From contig JAKZAP010000006.1 in assembly GCA_023053575.1 (NCBI GenBank), positions 16,067,280 to 16,131,279 of the forward strand: a stretch of 64,000 nt of DNA, read 5' to 3'. Position numbers and translations under genes: made by a program. This stretch comes from Branchinecta lynchi. Its lineage: Eukaryota > Arthropoda > Branchiopoda > Anostraca > Branchinectidae. The notes under the pieces were generated by a model that searched no databases, was not told the DNA's origin, and was given only the letters and a program-made list of their open reading frames with translations. Positions 33,830 to 44,711 of this stretch are shown here, one piece after another (the first letter of the stretch is position 1; each line of letters begins with the position of its first letter).

Positions 33830-33901
33830 GAAATCGTTTGCGTCTATCCTTGTTCCTACGACTTTTAGTCGGACTTCATCGTCCTGCTGAATGACTACAT
33901 C
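33830..33901 (-). CDS. POLR2G: RPB7 (POLR2G) exon, S1/OB domain
   Basis: A 72-nt exon (24 codons, both ends phase 0) on the minus strand. It is bounded by CTATTTTTCAG and GTAAGT. It reads [13 protein letters not shown] then [11 protein letters not shown], matching the RPB7 segment DIVIQQDDEIRLK...VGTRVD (human, from memory) in the RNA-binding S1/OB domain. The preceding exon (51,080) ends with the residues expected just before it, and the following exon (24,399) begins with FAIG as expected. The one unusual residue is F for I before FAIG. The exon lies between inverted copies of family B and of family I, which could affect its splicing. Confidence 0.92.
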
Positions 33902-34581
33902 CTGAAAAATAGAAACGTGTTACGTTCAGTGACATTTTTCTTCCTTCAAACAAAATTGCAAAAGCCCCTGGAGATGTCGAGGAAAATGAGCCAATATTAG
34001 GGAGAAGGTCCAGGTCTTCCACAGAAAGTTCCCCAGCATCTTGTCAACACAATTAGGAGAGCAGGCCTAACAAGATGAATCCGACTAACATCTGTCAAAG
34101 AACTCTTTGCATTCATAGATGATGGAGAGACAACAAGTCAATAATTATAAAGAAAACCAGTATTCAATACGTCTATTTATCAAAATGGACTACTGCCTCT
34201 CAAATCGCCTCCAACATTAAGCCGCGTTCACACTGATGCGTTGAGCCTTTCACGCTGAGCTATGCAACCTCTGAGTCGCGCTTGCGGTGACGCAACGCAG
34301 GGCTTACGCAGATGAATAAAATTGCGTTGCGTCGAAGCGCAGCAACATATTTTTCAGTGAAAAATTCAAGTTTTTGAATAGAAACTTGAAAAAAAACCTA
34401 CTACTGATGAAGAAAAATAATGAGAGAAAAGAAAATTCAGCAGAAGAAACCGAGAAAGGAAAACGTGATACAAATCCAGCGTGAAAGTTTCTCGCGCAGG
34501 TGTGAAAGATACGCTATGCAACCTGTACGCCAGACAAGATAAACGCATACGCAACGCATTGCAGGCCATATCAATAGTTGC
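33902..34581. other. No gene; GCAACGC-rich stretch
   Basis: Begins in the RPB7 intron upstream of the exon. From 34,222 to 34,580 there are several GCGTTG/CAACGC motifs, GTTCACACTGATGCG and two copies of CTATGCAACCT; it may be a further decayed MITE. No coding recognised. Confidence 0.4.
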
Positions 34582-34723
34582 GTTTTGCTGATACCATGGT
34601 ATCTGTTACCACGGTAACTGGTTCTGCAATTAGTCGTTTTTGCAGTTATCGTGGTATCTGATACACGGTGCTCTGCAAAAACGACTATTGCCAAAATTAC
34701 CCTTTTCGAAGTCATCCCAAAAG
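34582..34723. mobile_element. Family I element, left part (split by family B copy IV)
   Basis: Starts GTTTTGCTGATACCATGGTA and TCTGTTACCACGG, then GGTGCTCTGCAAAAACGACT and ends CATCCCAAAAGAA exactly where family B copy IV begins. The rest of the element resumes at 37,701. Confidence 0.7.
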
Positions 34724-37700
34724 AACAAGAGCTACGAGCTCATATGGCACTTGTACGAGTAGGCTGTACAAGAAAGTAGATGAAAACGTCACAAAATACA
34801 CCCGCCATCCAAAAAGGCGGTTCGGAAATAGAAATAGGATATTTAGTTTCACTCATTTCTGAGCAGTTCCGGCATCGTCTCGATTGCAAATGCACATGAC
34901 TGTTCAAACTTTCATCCCAATAAATCCATTTGTTTGATCCCTAGACGTGCTACACGATTTCCGGTACTCACTCTATTTCCACCTACTTTGGCCGAATCTG
35001 GTTCGGAATAAAAAAAAATTGACCACCTAAAGCATCTTCGTTTATACCATCTACCAAGTTTCACTCGAATCTGAGCATTTTTGGAAAGTTCCGGTACCAC
35101 CCCCCCCTTCCCACCAACGTTGTCGGAGCCGGTTCGGGCCTAATCTCTTAATTCCCTCATCAAGTTTGACTGAAATTGGAGCATAGCCTATCTGCAAGTT
35201 TCCAGTAACCCCCCCCCCCCCCTACCTTGGCCGAATCCGGCCCAGACGCCAAATAACAAATCTAGGCCGCATAAACTCGGCACTGTCGAATTTGCATCTC
35301 ATTCGGTCCATCCGTTTGGTTTTTGTGCATGTCAAAAGTCCCCCCACCCCCAATTCCCCTAATCGTGGTCGCATATGGTTCGAACGCATGTTTTAGATGT
35401 CGAGGCCATCGATTCGTATCACCCACGAAGTTTCACTCGAATCAGACCACTCGTTCGCAATTTATAGAAGTTCATATTTCTCTTCTCTTGCTCCCCCAAA
35501 AATGCTCGGATCTAGGAACGGAAGTTTCCGGGGGTATGTTGTGTCAGGTTTTTAAGTCAAGATAATTCGGGTCGCTAATATGCCTGCAAAGTTTCTTGTC
35601 GTTTTACATCTGGAACTATTCTAACTCACGACTACCGGAATTCCAGGAAACCCCCTCCAACTCCCCCCACAGAGCCCCGAAACCATCTGGCTCCGTCAAT
35701 TTCATCTAGGCCTGATGCTTGTTCCATCCATTAAGTTTCGTCCCAATCCCTCTACTTTTAGAGTTTCTTGAGTTTTCCACCACCCCCCCCCCCCATCCCC
35801 ACAGGTATCGGACCCGACTCGGACGTGACACTGAACGTCCGAGGCGATAGCTCACCAGACAAGTTTCATTCAAATCCGATCACCCGTTCAAAAGTTATGC
35901 ACGCCACTAGATTCCGGACTCCCCATCCACCCACTCCCCCCACGATGGTCGGGTCGGGGAAATGGCTGTTCTCAAGTCAATCTGTTCGGATCCCTGACAT
36001 ACCTGCCAAGTTTCATCGCCCTAGGACATCAGGAAGTATGCCGAACTCGCGGGATCGCTAGAAATCCGGACCCCCACCCCAACTCCCCCACAGTGCCCTG
36101 ATCCGGTCCGGTTATGTCAATGACGTGTCGAGGACCTGTGCTTGTTTTTCCCACCAAGTTTCATCCCGATCCCTTCACTTTAAGCGTTTCTCAAAATTTC
36201 CGGTTCCCTCCTCCAACTCCTCCCAGTGTCATCGGATCCGGTCCGGTTATGTCAATGACGTGTCTAGGACCTTTGCTTGTTTTTCCCACCAAGTTTCATC
36301 CCGATTCCTCCACTTTAAGCGTTTCTCAAAATTTCCGGTTACCTCCTCCAACTCCCCCCAGTGTCGTCGGATCCGGCCCGGATTTAAAGTGAGGTGTCTG
36401 AGACACAAGGTCATCCTAAATATCAATTTTCATCAAGATCCGATCACCCGTTCAAAAGTTATGCACGCCACTAGATTCCGGACTCCCCATCCACCCACTC
36501 CCCCCACGATGGTCGGGTCGGGGAAACGGCTGTTCTCAAGTCAATCTGTTCGGATCCTTGACATACCTGCCAAGTTTCATCGCCCTAGGACACCAGGAAG
36601 TATGCCGAACTCGCGGGATCGCTAGAAATCCGGACCCCCATCCCAACTCCCCCACAGTGCCCTGATCCGGTCCGGTTATGTCAATGACGTGTCTAGGACC
36701 TGTGCTTGTTTTTCCCACCAAGTTTCATCCCGATCCCTCCAGTTTAAGCGTTTCTCAAAATTTCCGGTTCCCCACCCCAACTCCCCCACAGTGTCCTGAT
36801 CCGGTCCGGTACGTCAATGACGTTTCTAGGACCTGTGCTTGTTTTTCCCACCAAGTTTCATCCCGATCCCTCCACTTTAAGCGTTTCTCAAAATTTCCGG
36901 TTCCCTCCTCCAACTCCCCCCAGTGTCATCGGATCCGGCCCGGATTTAAAGTGAGGTGTCTGAGACACGAGGTCATCCTAAATATCAATTTTCATCAAGA
37001 TCCGATCACCCGTTCGCAAGCTAAAAATACCTCAAATTTTGGCTTCACCCTCCCTCCACTCCCCCCAGATGGTCAAATCGGGGAATTGATGATTTCCTAT
37101 TTAAGCTGGTCGGGTCCCAGACATGCCTGTCAATTTCCATCGTCCCAGCCCATCAGGAAGCACGGAACTCGCGGGATCACTACAAATTCGGACTTCTCCC
37201 CCCCCCCCCCAACTCCCCCAAAGTGAGCGGATCCGTTCCGGTTATATCAGTCACGTATCTAGGACTTTAGCTTGTACTTTTCACCAAGTTTCATTCGGAT
37301 CCCTCCACTCTAAGTGTTTTCCAAGATTTCCGGTTTCCCCCTCTAACTCCCCCCAGTGTCACCGGATCCGGTCTGGATTTAAAATGGAGGGTCTGAGACA
37401 CGAAGTCCTTCCATGTATCAAGTTTCATTAAGATCCGATCACCCGTTCGTAAGCTAAAAATATCTCATTTTTCCTATTTTTTCCGGATTCCCCCTCCCTC
37501 CACTCCCCTCCAGATGGTCGGATCGAGGAAGCGACAATTTCTAATTTAATCTGGTCCAGTTCCTGATATGCTTGCCAAGTTTCATCGTCCTAGCTTATCT
37601 GGAAGTGCCCGAACTAGCAAAACCGGGACCGACAGACCGACTGACGGACAGAAATAACAATCGCTATATGGCACTTGAGTAAGCTCAAGTGCCATAAAAA
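34724..37700 (+). mobile_element. Family B copy IV, complete, nested in family I
   Basis: Starts AACAAGAGCTACGAGCTCAT then ATGGCACTTGTACGAGTAGG and ends GGCACTTGAGTAAGCTCAAG, TGCCATAAAAA. It has about 18 modules; the CCGGTTATGTCAATGACGTG to TTTCATCCCGATC segment is amplified four times between about 36,105 and 36,880. The right tail carries GACAGACCGACTGACGGACA. Predicted frames of 166 and 182 codons are proline/serine translations of C-rich tandem units and are not genes. It is the inverse of copy III at 27.8-30.2 kb. The insertion into family I shows that this is a mobile unit with defined ends. Confidence 0.85.
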
Positions 37701-37958
37701 CAGATATCCAGTTACATCACTAAGTGCTAAGCCTCTTTCTCACCAATCTGACAAAATTTGATGAAAGTGAGATGACTTTTCAGATACCACGACCAGTTAC
37801 CACGGTCGGACCATAGTATCTGAATATCTGATACCACGATAACTGGCCAGATAACACGATAACTGCAAAAACGCCCTTTGACCGTGGTATCAGATACCAC
37901 TATAACTGCAAAAACGACTTTAGACCGTGGTAACAGATACCATGGTATCAGCAAAAAC
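37701..37958. mobile_element. Family I element, right part
   Basis: Continues with CCAGTTACATCACTAAGTGC, CAGATTGGTGAG in inverse, multiple GATACCACG repeats, and closes with CCGTGGTAACAGATACCATG then GTATCAGCAAAAAC, the reverse complement of the left end at 34,582. Together the parts form an inverted-repeat element of about 400 bp before the family B insertion. It is the reverse complement of the copy at 33,463-33,731. Confidence 0.7.
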
Positions 37959-40583
37959 ACAACTAATGTGAAAGCGGATTTACTTGCAAGCAAACTGCTT
38001 AAATAGAAGACAGACTGGAGGAGAATTTTGGCGAGATTCCAGAATCACTTTCCAGCAAACGAAGCGCATCGCAAAAAATTTGGGTAAGTGATTCCAGGAA
38101 TCGCTTTCCACTATCCAGCTGGGCTGATGGTGAAAACGCACCAAAAGTCGAAATCGCAGTGAAAAAACTGAATCCCGAACTTTAAGAATAAAACAAAAAT
38201 TCATAGGACATTCCTTTGTTCTCTATTCATATGTTTCAACGAATTCACCCTTTCTGACACTTGCCTTCTTTTTTTCATTTATTAGTGGCACTTACCGGGG
38301 TTTTCCACACTTTAAAATCTCCGCCGAACCACCAACTTTCGGCGGAGCTTTCATTTAACTCTCTGGAATCACTATCCGAAAGAGCTGCTTCCCTTTCAAA
38401 AGCGCGGAAACCGGGCGGAAAATTCGGCTACTTTCCAAAGTAGCTAAAAAAAAATACTGGAGTCATTCCGATTTCGCTTTCCAGCTCGCGAAAACCCTCC
38501 TTAGTGGTAACTGCGCCTATTTTGTGTCTCTGTCTACTGTGTACCTTCGGGCTTGTAAAAGCCTTTCTTAGAAGTTTTCCAAGTTGACTTTTTGTTTCCT
38601 TTCCAAATTCTCTTCTAATCGAACGTACACAACTCCTTTCCTCAGTTCAAACGCGTTAAGCAGGGTTTTATCCAATAAGTGAACTTCGACCCCTCTACAT
38701 ATATCATAGAGGATGGGATATTTGCGGAAATAGCAAGCTATTTCAGACTAGAGACTTTCAAACTATTTCATTTTAGCAAAACTGGCTCAACTTTCTCCTA
38801 GGGTCCCTAGCTCTAATATTATTCGGCACGGTCCTGATGAGTTCGAACTGCCATTGGCGTTTTGCTCCCCCTCTAATAAATGTTGAACTCTCGTGACTTG
38901 GTGATTCCTAGAAAGACAAACCTTCCAAGGGGAATCCGGTTGGAATCGTGTGCGTTTCCAACTGGCCGAATATTTGTTCGTGATCTAATGGATCTCTTTT
39001 GATTATTTATTTGTTTGGTAATCAGTAGAAACCAAGCAAAAGGGAGCAACAGCATAGACACAATTAAGCCTTCTAAGAGATTCCCAAAACTTCCGCAGCT
39101 TATCAGAGAATCTCACAAGGGGGAGGAGTAGGGTTCGAGGGTTTTCACAGCAGTTTTCTGGTACAGTTTACTGGAGATAAAGAACAAGTGTGCACACAGT
39201 CCGCAGCAGATCTGGACTGACAGACCCCGCAGTAGCAGTTCCCATGTCAGTCGTGAATATCCAAAATAAGTTCCAGACTCTATGGTTCATCTTTGGGTGA
39301 CTCTCCAGCAGAGCAAAATAACTCTAGAGAGTAATACTCGAACTTTGAAAAAGTTACACACAGTCAAATCGCAGCGACACTAGCTCCGCTAGAGACACGA
39401 ACACGAACATCCGTACTGAAACTCAACCAGTCGTTAACGAGCTCTGGCTCTGGTCTGATCCTCGATGTTTGCACAGCATCTTGCTAGAGTTTTCTACGTC
39501 CGCCACTGCAGCCACAAACAGTTTGCTGACGCTTCTCGCGCTGCGACGGAGGCCCATTTTTGATGCACGGGAAGGATGGTTTTGGCATTACTCTATAGAG
39601 TTATTTTGCTCTGCTGTCCAGAGACCGTTTTATACTGTAAAATCTATAGAATTGTTGACCGTTGACTTTATTGGGTCCGTTATATATCTGTATTTAACTG
39701 TATTTTGTTGCCATTTTTCTCATATACCCTGCACTCTATTACACCTTGTACAGTCTTGGAAACACCTATACTCACATCGCTGAAGCGGGCTACATGCAAG
39801 GGGGTGCTCACTCCCGAAATATCTGCTTAACAAGTGCCTAGCCGGCGCCTGCGGAGGCTGTACAGTGATGCCGACTAATTGAGATCCCCCCCCCCCCCCC
39901 CCCCCCTCGGTTACAGAGGATCAGCGATACGGTTGACGAGCGAACTTTGAGAGAACTTCATCACATGCTATGGGAGTAAACAAACTTCAGAGACTGTGAC
40001 GTCATTTATTCGAATCCAGATGTCTCAGATCCCAATCGTGGCCATTCGTGGGTCTGTCTGGCGACTGTAGTGGTTTGAGAACTACGCTCAAATCCCCTCG
40101 GTGACTCAGTTGGTAGTTCACCGGTACTGTTAAGCCAAAATCACTTTGTCTTTCCGTTCCTTAGTTTGTATCTACAGATAAACAGAACTACCAGTACCAA
40201 GTTTGCTGTCTTTTCCTGGATAAACAACCCAAAAGTTCACGATGAGATCTGCAGCTGTTATCCCCCGGCTTGATGCTAAACTTCAATGGCTTAGATATAA
40301 ACTGAGTTACCTATTTCAACGACATATGCCCTAGTTAGCACTCTCGTTGTTAGGAAGTTTCCAGCTAGTTGGCTGGCAAGCTGTTGTGGAAATTTCCACT
40401 ACCAACTGACTAATATAGCTTCGAGGTACTAATCTCTATAGACAACGTGAGTCTTTGAAATCAAAATTGACAACTGATGACGATAGTGATGAATCTTATC
40501 ACAAACTGAAACAACAAGAGAAAATTCTACAGTCACAACAAAAATAAACTGAGCTATCGATAACATGGCGAGAGCAAGATCTA
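37959..40583. other. No gene; inverted repeat and poly-C run
   Basis: Presumed RPB7 intron. At about 39,300-39,335 and 39,588-39,623 lie inverted segments sharing GAGCAAAATAACTCTAGAGA, about 250 bp apart. CTCCGCCGAA / TTCGGCGGAG is a hairpin at about 38,321-38,350. A C-run lies at about 39,888-39,907. A 104-codon plus frame (39,469-39,783) has no known motif. GTGACTCAGTTGGTAG at 40,101 looks like a tRNA A-box, but the rest does not fold. Confidence 0.4.
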
Positions 40584-40935
40584 AACAAGAGCTGAAAGCT
40601 CATATGGCACTTGTAAGAACAGTTAGCATGTTTGTCAGATACGGTTTGCAGTTTTCAAGGCTGGATCTCTCTCCCGATATTCATTTCATCAGAAAATGGG
40701 CTTGATCTAGTAGATCTGAAATGGTTATACCACTCATTGACAACTGTATCTTCCTCCAACGATGATCGGATCGGGGGAGGGACTATATTTTCAAGCCAAT
40801 TTAATAGAGTCCCTAACATGCCTGCAAAGTTTCACGGTCATAGCACATCTGGAAGTACCCTAACTCGTGATCATCGGAATTAGGGAAAACCCCCTCCAAC
40901 TCCCCCCACTGTGACACGATCGGTCCTGTTTTGTC

Positions 40936-40998
40936 AATAATAATAATAATAATAATAATATATTTGCAAATTGAGTGGCAGGCCGTTAAGCCTCTACA
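40936..40998 (-). mobile_element. Retroposon 3' tail, heavily truncated
   Basis: On the minus strand reads GTAGAGGCTTAACGGCCTGC, CACTCAATTTGCAAATAT then a (TTA)n tract. The GCTTAACGGC-like motif before a short repeat tail resembles the LINE end at 53.5 kb (GCCTAACGGCTAAAATTAAA). It interrupts a family B module between GTCAAT and GTATCTATGG, with CAAT on both sides as a possible duplication. Confidence 0.5.
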
Positions 40999-42687
40999 AT
41001 GTATCTATGGCTTACGCTTGTTCTTCCCTCCAAGTCCCATCCCGATCTCTCGACTCTAAGCGCTTCAAGAGATTTCCCCCCCCCCGCCTTCAGCTCCTCC
41101 CGATGTTATCAGATCCGTTCCAGACTTGAAATTGATCATCTGAGTCACTTGTTCTTGACACTTGACAAGTTTCATGCACGTCTGATCACCTGTTCCAAAG
41201 TTATGCATGTCAATAGAATCTCCCCCATGATCATCGGATCGGGAAAAGAACTATTTTCAGTACCGAATATGTCTGCCAAGTTTCATGATCCTAGTACATG
41301 TGGAAGTACCCCTCGAAGTACCCTAACTCGTGATCACCGGAAATCCGGGAAAACCCTTTCCAACCCCTCTACTGTGACATCCCGATCCATCGACCCTAAG
41401 CATTTCACGACATTTCCGGCCCCCCCTCTAATCCCCCTCTCTTCGGATTTGGTCCAGATTTGAAATTGAAAATCTGAGACACTTGTTCTTCACAATTGTC
41501 AAGTTTTATGCATGTCCGATTATCCATTCCAGAGTTATGTATGTTTCTAGTTTCCGGATTCCCCTTCCCTCCACCCCCCCACCCCCCACCGCGATAGCAG
41601 GATCGGGGAAGCGATTATTTCCATGTTAATCTGGTTGGTTCCCTCATATGCTTGTCAAGTTTTATTGTGCTACCTTATTTGGAATCGTTTCACCAGACTT
41701 CAGGTTGCCCCTCCAGCTCCCCCCCCCCCAGTGATCGGATCTGGTCTGGATTTGAAACTGAGCATCTGAAGCACTTGTTCTTGACATATGTCAAGTTTCT
41801 TGCATGTCTGATTACCCGTTCCAAAGTTATGCATGTTACTAGTTTCCGGATTTCCCATCCCTTCGCTCCTCCCACAATGACCGGATGGGGAAAGTGATTA
41901 TTTCCAAGTTCTTCTGGTCGGTTCCCTGACATGCCTGCCAAATTTCATTGTCCTAACTTATGTGGAAGCGTTTCATGAGATTTCCGGTGCCCCCTCCAGC
42001 CCCACCCCAAGTTATCAGATCTGGTCCGGATTTGAAATTGAGCTTCTGAAGCACTTGTTCTTGACATATGTCAAGTTTCAGGCATATCTGATTACCCGTT
42101 CAAAAGTTAGGCATGCTACTACTTTCCGGATTTCCCATCCCTCCACTGCCCCCAAGATGGCCGGATCGGGGAAGTGATTATTTCCAAGTTAATCTGGTCG
42201 GTTTCCCAACACGCCTGCCAAGTTTCATCATTCTAGCTTATGTGGAAGCGTTTCACGAGGTTTTGGGTGCCCCCCTCCAGCCCCCCCCCCCAGTTATCGG
42301 CAATTGTTCTTGACATATGTCCGATTACCCGTTCTAAAGTTATGCATGTTACTAGTTTCAGGATTTCTTGTTGCTCCACCCCCCCCCTCCCACGATGGCC
42401 GGATTTCCATGTTAATCTGGTTCGGTCCCTTATACGCCTGCCAAGTTTCATCGTCCTAGCTTATGTGGAAGTGCCCAAACGAGCAAAACCGGGACAGACC
42501 GACAGACCGTCGTTTCCGGATTTCTCATCCCTCCACTCCCCCCACTATGATCGTATCCGGAATATGATTATATCCAAGTTAATCTGGTCGGTTCCCTGAT
42601 ATTCCTGCTAAGCGTTTCACTAGATTTGTGACTTGGACTGACCATCTTTAAACCGTATCTATTCTCGCATTCGCTTTTTATACATCA

Positions 42688-42730
42688 TGGCATGGCTCAG
42701 TGGTAGAAAACTGGACTGGCAACACAAAGG
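42688..42730 (+). repeat. tRNA-like fragment (truncated copy)
   Basis: Carries GGCTCAGTGGTAGAAAACTG and GACTGGCAACACAAAGG, parallel to the fuller copy at 42,954, and then breaks into family B sequence. Part of the tandem duplication in this element. Confidence 0.5.
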
Positions 42731-42953
42731 TCAAGTTTCACGTATGTCTGATTACCCTTTCCAAAGTTATGCATGTTAATAGTTTCAGGATTTCCCATTC
42801 CTCCACTCCCCCCACTATGATCGGATCCGGAATATGATTATATCCAAGTTAATCTGGTCGGTTCGCTGATATTCCTGCCAAACGTTTCACTAGATTTGTT
42901 TGACTTGGACTGACCATCTTTAAAGGTAGATCCGCGTTCGCTTTTTGTTACAT

Positions 42954-43025
42954 CGTCGCATAGCTCAGTGGTAGAATACTGGACTGTCAACCCAAAGGTT
43001 CCTGGTTCGATCCCGCGCTCGGCCA
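42954..43025 (+). tRNA. tRNA-derived pseudogene / SINE head
   Basis: A tRNA-like sequence with A-box TAGCTCAGTGGTAGA, anticodon loop CTGTCAA (anticodon GTC, Asp by position), and B-box GGTTCGATCCC. Pairing is poor: I count about 4 of 7 acceptor pairs, 3 of 5 anticodon-stem pairs and 4 of 5 T-stem pairs, so it is not a functional tRNA. A near copy 266 bp upstream and the embedding in a repeat favour a SINE head or tRNA pseudogene. Confidence 0.5.
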
Positions 43026-43297
43026 GCGCTTTGTTTTGCTCCCATTTTACTTTTTGCTCCCGTTTTACTTTATAGTTTCCGGACTCCCGGATTCGGGGAA
43101 AGTTGGATTGGGGAAGTGATTATTTGTAAGTTGATCTGGTCGGGTCCCTGATATGCCTGTGAAGTTTCATCGTCCTAGCTTGTGTGGAAGTGCCCAAACT
43201 AGCAAAACCTGGACAGACCGACAGAACGACAGACAGACAGACCGACAGAAATTACGATCGCTATATGGCACTTGAGTATGCTCAAGTGCCATAAAAA

Positions 43298-44417
43298 CTA
43301 AAATAGGAAAAAGGGCTAGTCGGGACTGTAAAAAAACAACTTCTCCCTAAATGATAAGTTGAAAAACAATCAAAAGCAGAGACGTGAAAGGCTTCCAGAT
43401 ACACATCGAAACACAATTTGCACCCTTGACAAATAAAAATCATTCTTCATAGTATAATAATAGGCTACTATCTACTATCCTCGGAAGTCTAACCGGAACT
43501 AAACTGCTGTAGCACTTCCAGTCTGAGAATTGATAACTACTCTTCGCGGAACCGAGTCAACAATTCTTCACGCAAGTTCGTTTTTTCCCGAACCTATCTT
43601 ATCCCTTGAAAATTCAAATTTATGTTTCATTACACATCAACACTTGTCCATTGCACCCCAACTACCGGAATGCCCAACAGGAGGACGCACCTGACCTATT
43701 CAAGTCAAGAATGTCAACCCTCTTTGCTCCCTCACAAGTTCCTTAACTTAATCTCGCAGTGCTCGGCTGGAAATTGCATTCCAGGATACACACGGCAAGC
43801 TTGCCAAAATTCGATTTCTCCTGCGCTAACTGAATTTCCCGCCATATAGCCTACTTATTCGTTGAGCTCCTTTGCGACGGTTCAATTTTCCCCTTGGTTT
43901 CCCCTCCCTAAAAAGCTGAGTGTTTCACATCGATTCGATTCTCTCGTAATATTAAAGGAACAGGTTTTCTTTTTCCTCCAAGGTGTCTAATAGCTGTCTC
44001 TCTGCTTTCTCATTCGCCAAGAGGTTGGTCGTTACAGATGGCACACACACATGACCTGCAGCATTACTGTTTTCTTCAGACGGCTTCCCGACGTTGCCAG
44101 GATGGCTTTCGAAGTCGAACTGACAGCAAAGTTCAGCGTAAAGCTAGACAGCAAGTAAATCCTTAATGACGTGACCGAGGACGTGACATGAGTGAGCTTA
44201 TTGCACCCGCCTGAGCGCCGCTTAAATTACGTTCACACACAGTCCAATCAGTGTTTCCAGATGGCGCGCACAATTTGGGCAGTTTTCTGAGGCGGCTGTG
44301 ATTTTAATTTTTCAGGTGTGCGCATCGCGCCATTTATGCGCACTTCCCTAAATCTCGGCGCAAATTCGGCGCTTCTGATATTTTTTTCCAAGTTTATTTT
44401 TTCCCATGGCCTCTGTG
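43298..44417. other. No recognisable gene
   Basis: A 75-codon plus frame (43,622-43,849) lacks motifs. Otherwise unique-looking DNA in the presumed RPB7 intron. Confidence 0.4.
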
Positions 44418-44462
44418 CTTTTAGTGGAATAAATCTTAAATCTTATCTATCTTATCTAATTA
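44418..44462 (+). mobile_element. LINE-like 3' tail
   Basis: TTTAGTGGAATAAATCTTAA followed by ATCTTATCTATCTTATCT resembles the end of a non-LTR element with a short tandem tail. No coding is attached. Confidence 0.35.
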
Positions 44463-44711
44463 TCCGCATCTCTTAAAAGTGAAAACCAGATGGATTTGTA
44501 AATACCACTTAGTCATTTTATATTCAAAGTTCAGGGTTGCGGGGATTCCAAAATGTAAAATTTCATCCGAGAACACCGTGTAGGCTTGGGTTCAAAATGT
44601 GACGTCCCCCTCTACTAAACCTGGTAAGATTTACCGAATATGTAGCGTACCTGATTTTTACAGAATCTATTAGTTTTTTTGCCTCGTCTTTTTATTTTAA
44701 ATGTCCGTCAG

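Larger units (their letters stand above)
40584..43297 (+). mobile_element. Family B copy V, with nested short insertions
   Basis: Starts AACAAGAGCTGAAAGCTCAT, ATGGCACTTGTAAGAACAG and ends GGCACTTGAGTATGCTCAAG, TGCCATAAAAA. Body modules as in other copies. It contains a (TAA)n-tailed retroposon end at 40,936 and two copies of a roughly 255-bp tandem duplication (42,480-42,735 and 42,735-42,990) that includes a tRNA-derived segment. Proline-rich frames inside (up to 154 codons) are not genes. Confidence 0.8.

Noticed and set aside
36125..37226. Plus-strand frames of 166 and 182 codons, the longest in the window
   Set aside because: They translate C-rich tandem modules of family B copy IV into Pro/Ser/His-rich repeats. 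Equivalent frames of other lengths occur in every family B copy, on both strands, without a conserved start or end.
38280..38360. Minus-strand ATG plus MKAPPKVGGSAEILKCGKPR before GTAAGT, considered as a first exon
   Set aside because: The sequence is largely a GCCGAA/TTCGGC hairpin, no CxxC or other domain motif follows, and no second exon was found.
40101..40140. GTGACTCAGTTGGTAG...CTGTTAAGCC as a tRNA-Asn gene
   Set aside because: Only an A-box and part of an anticodon arm are visible. No B-box or acceptor pairing follows within tRNA length.
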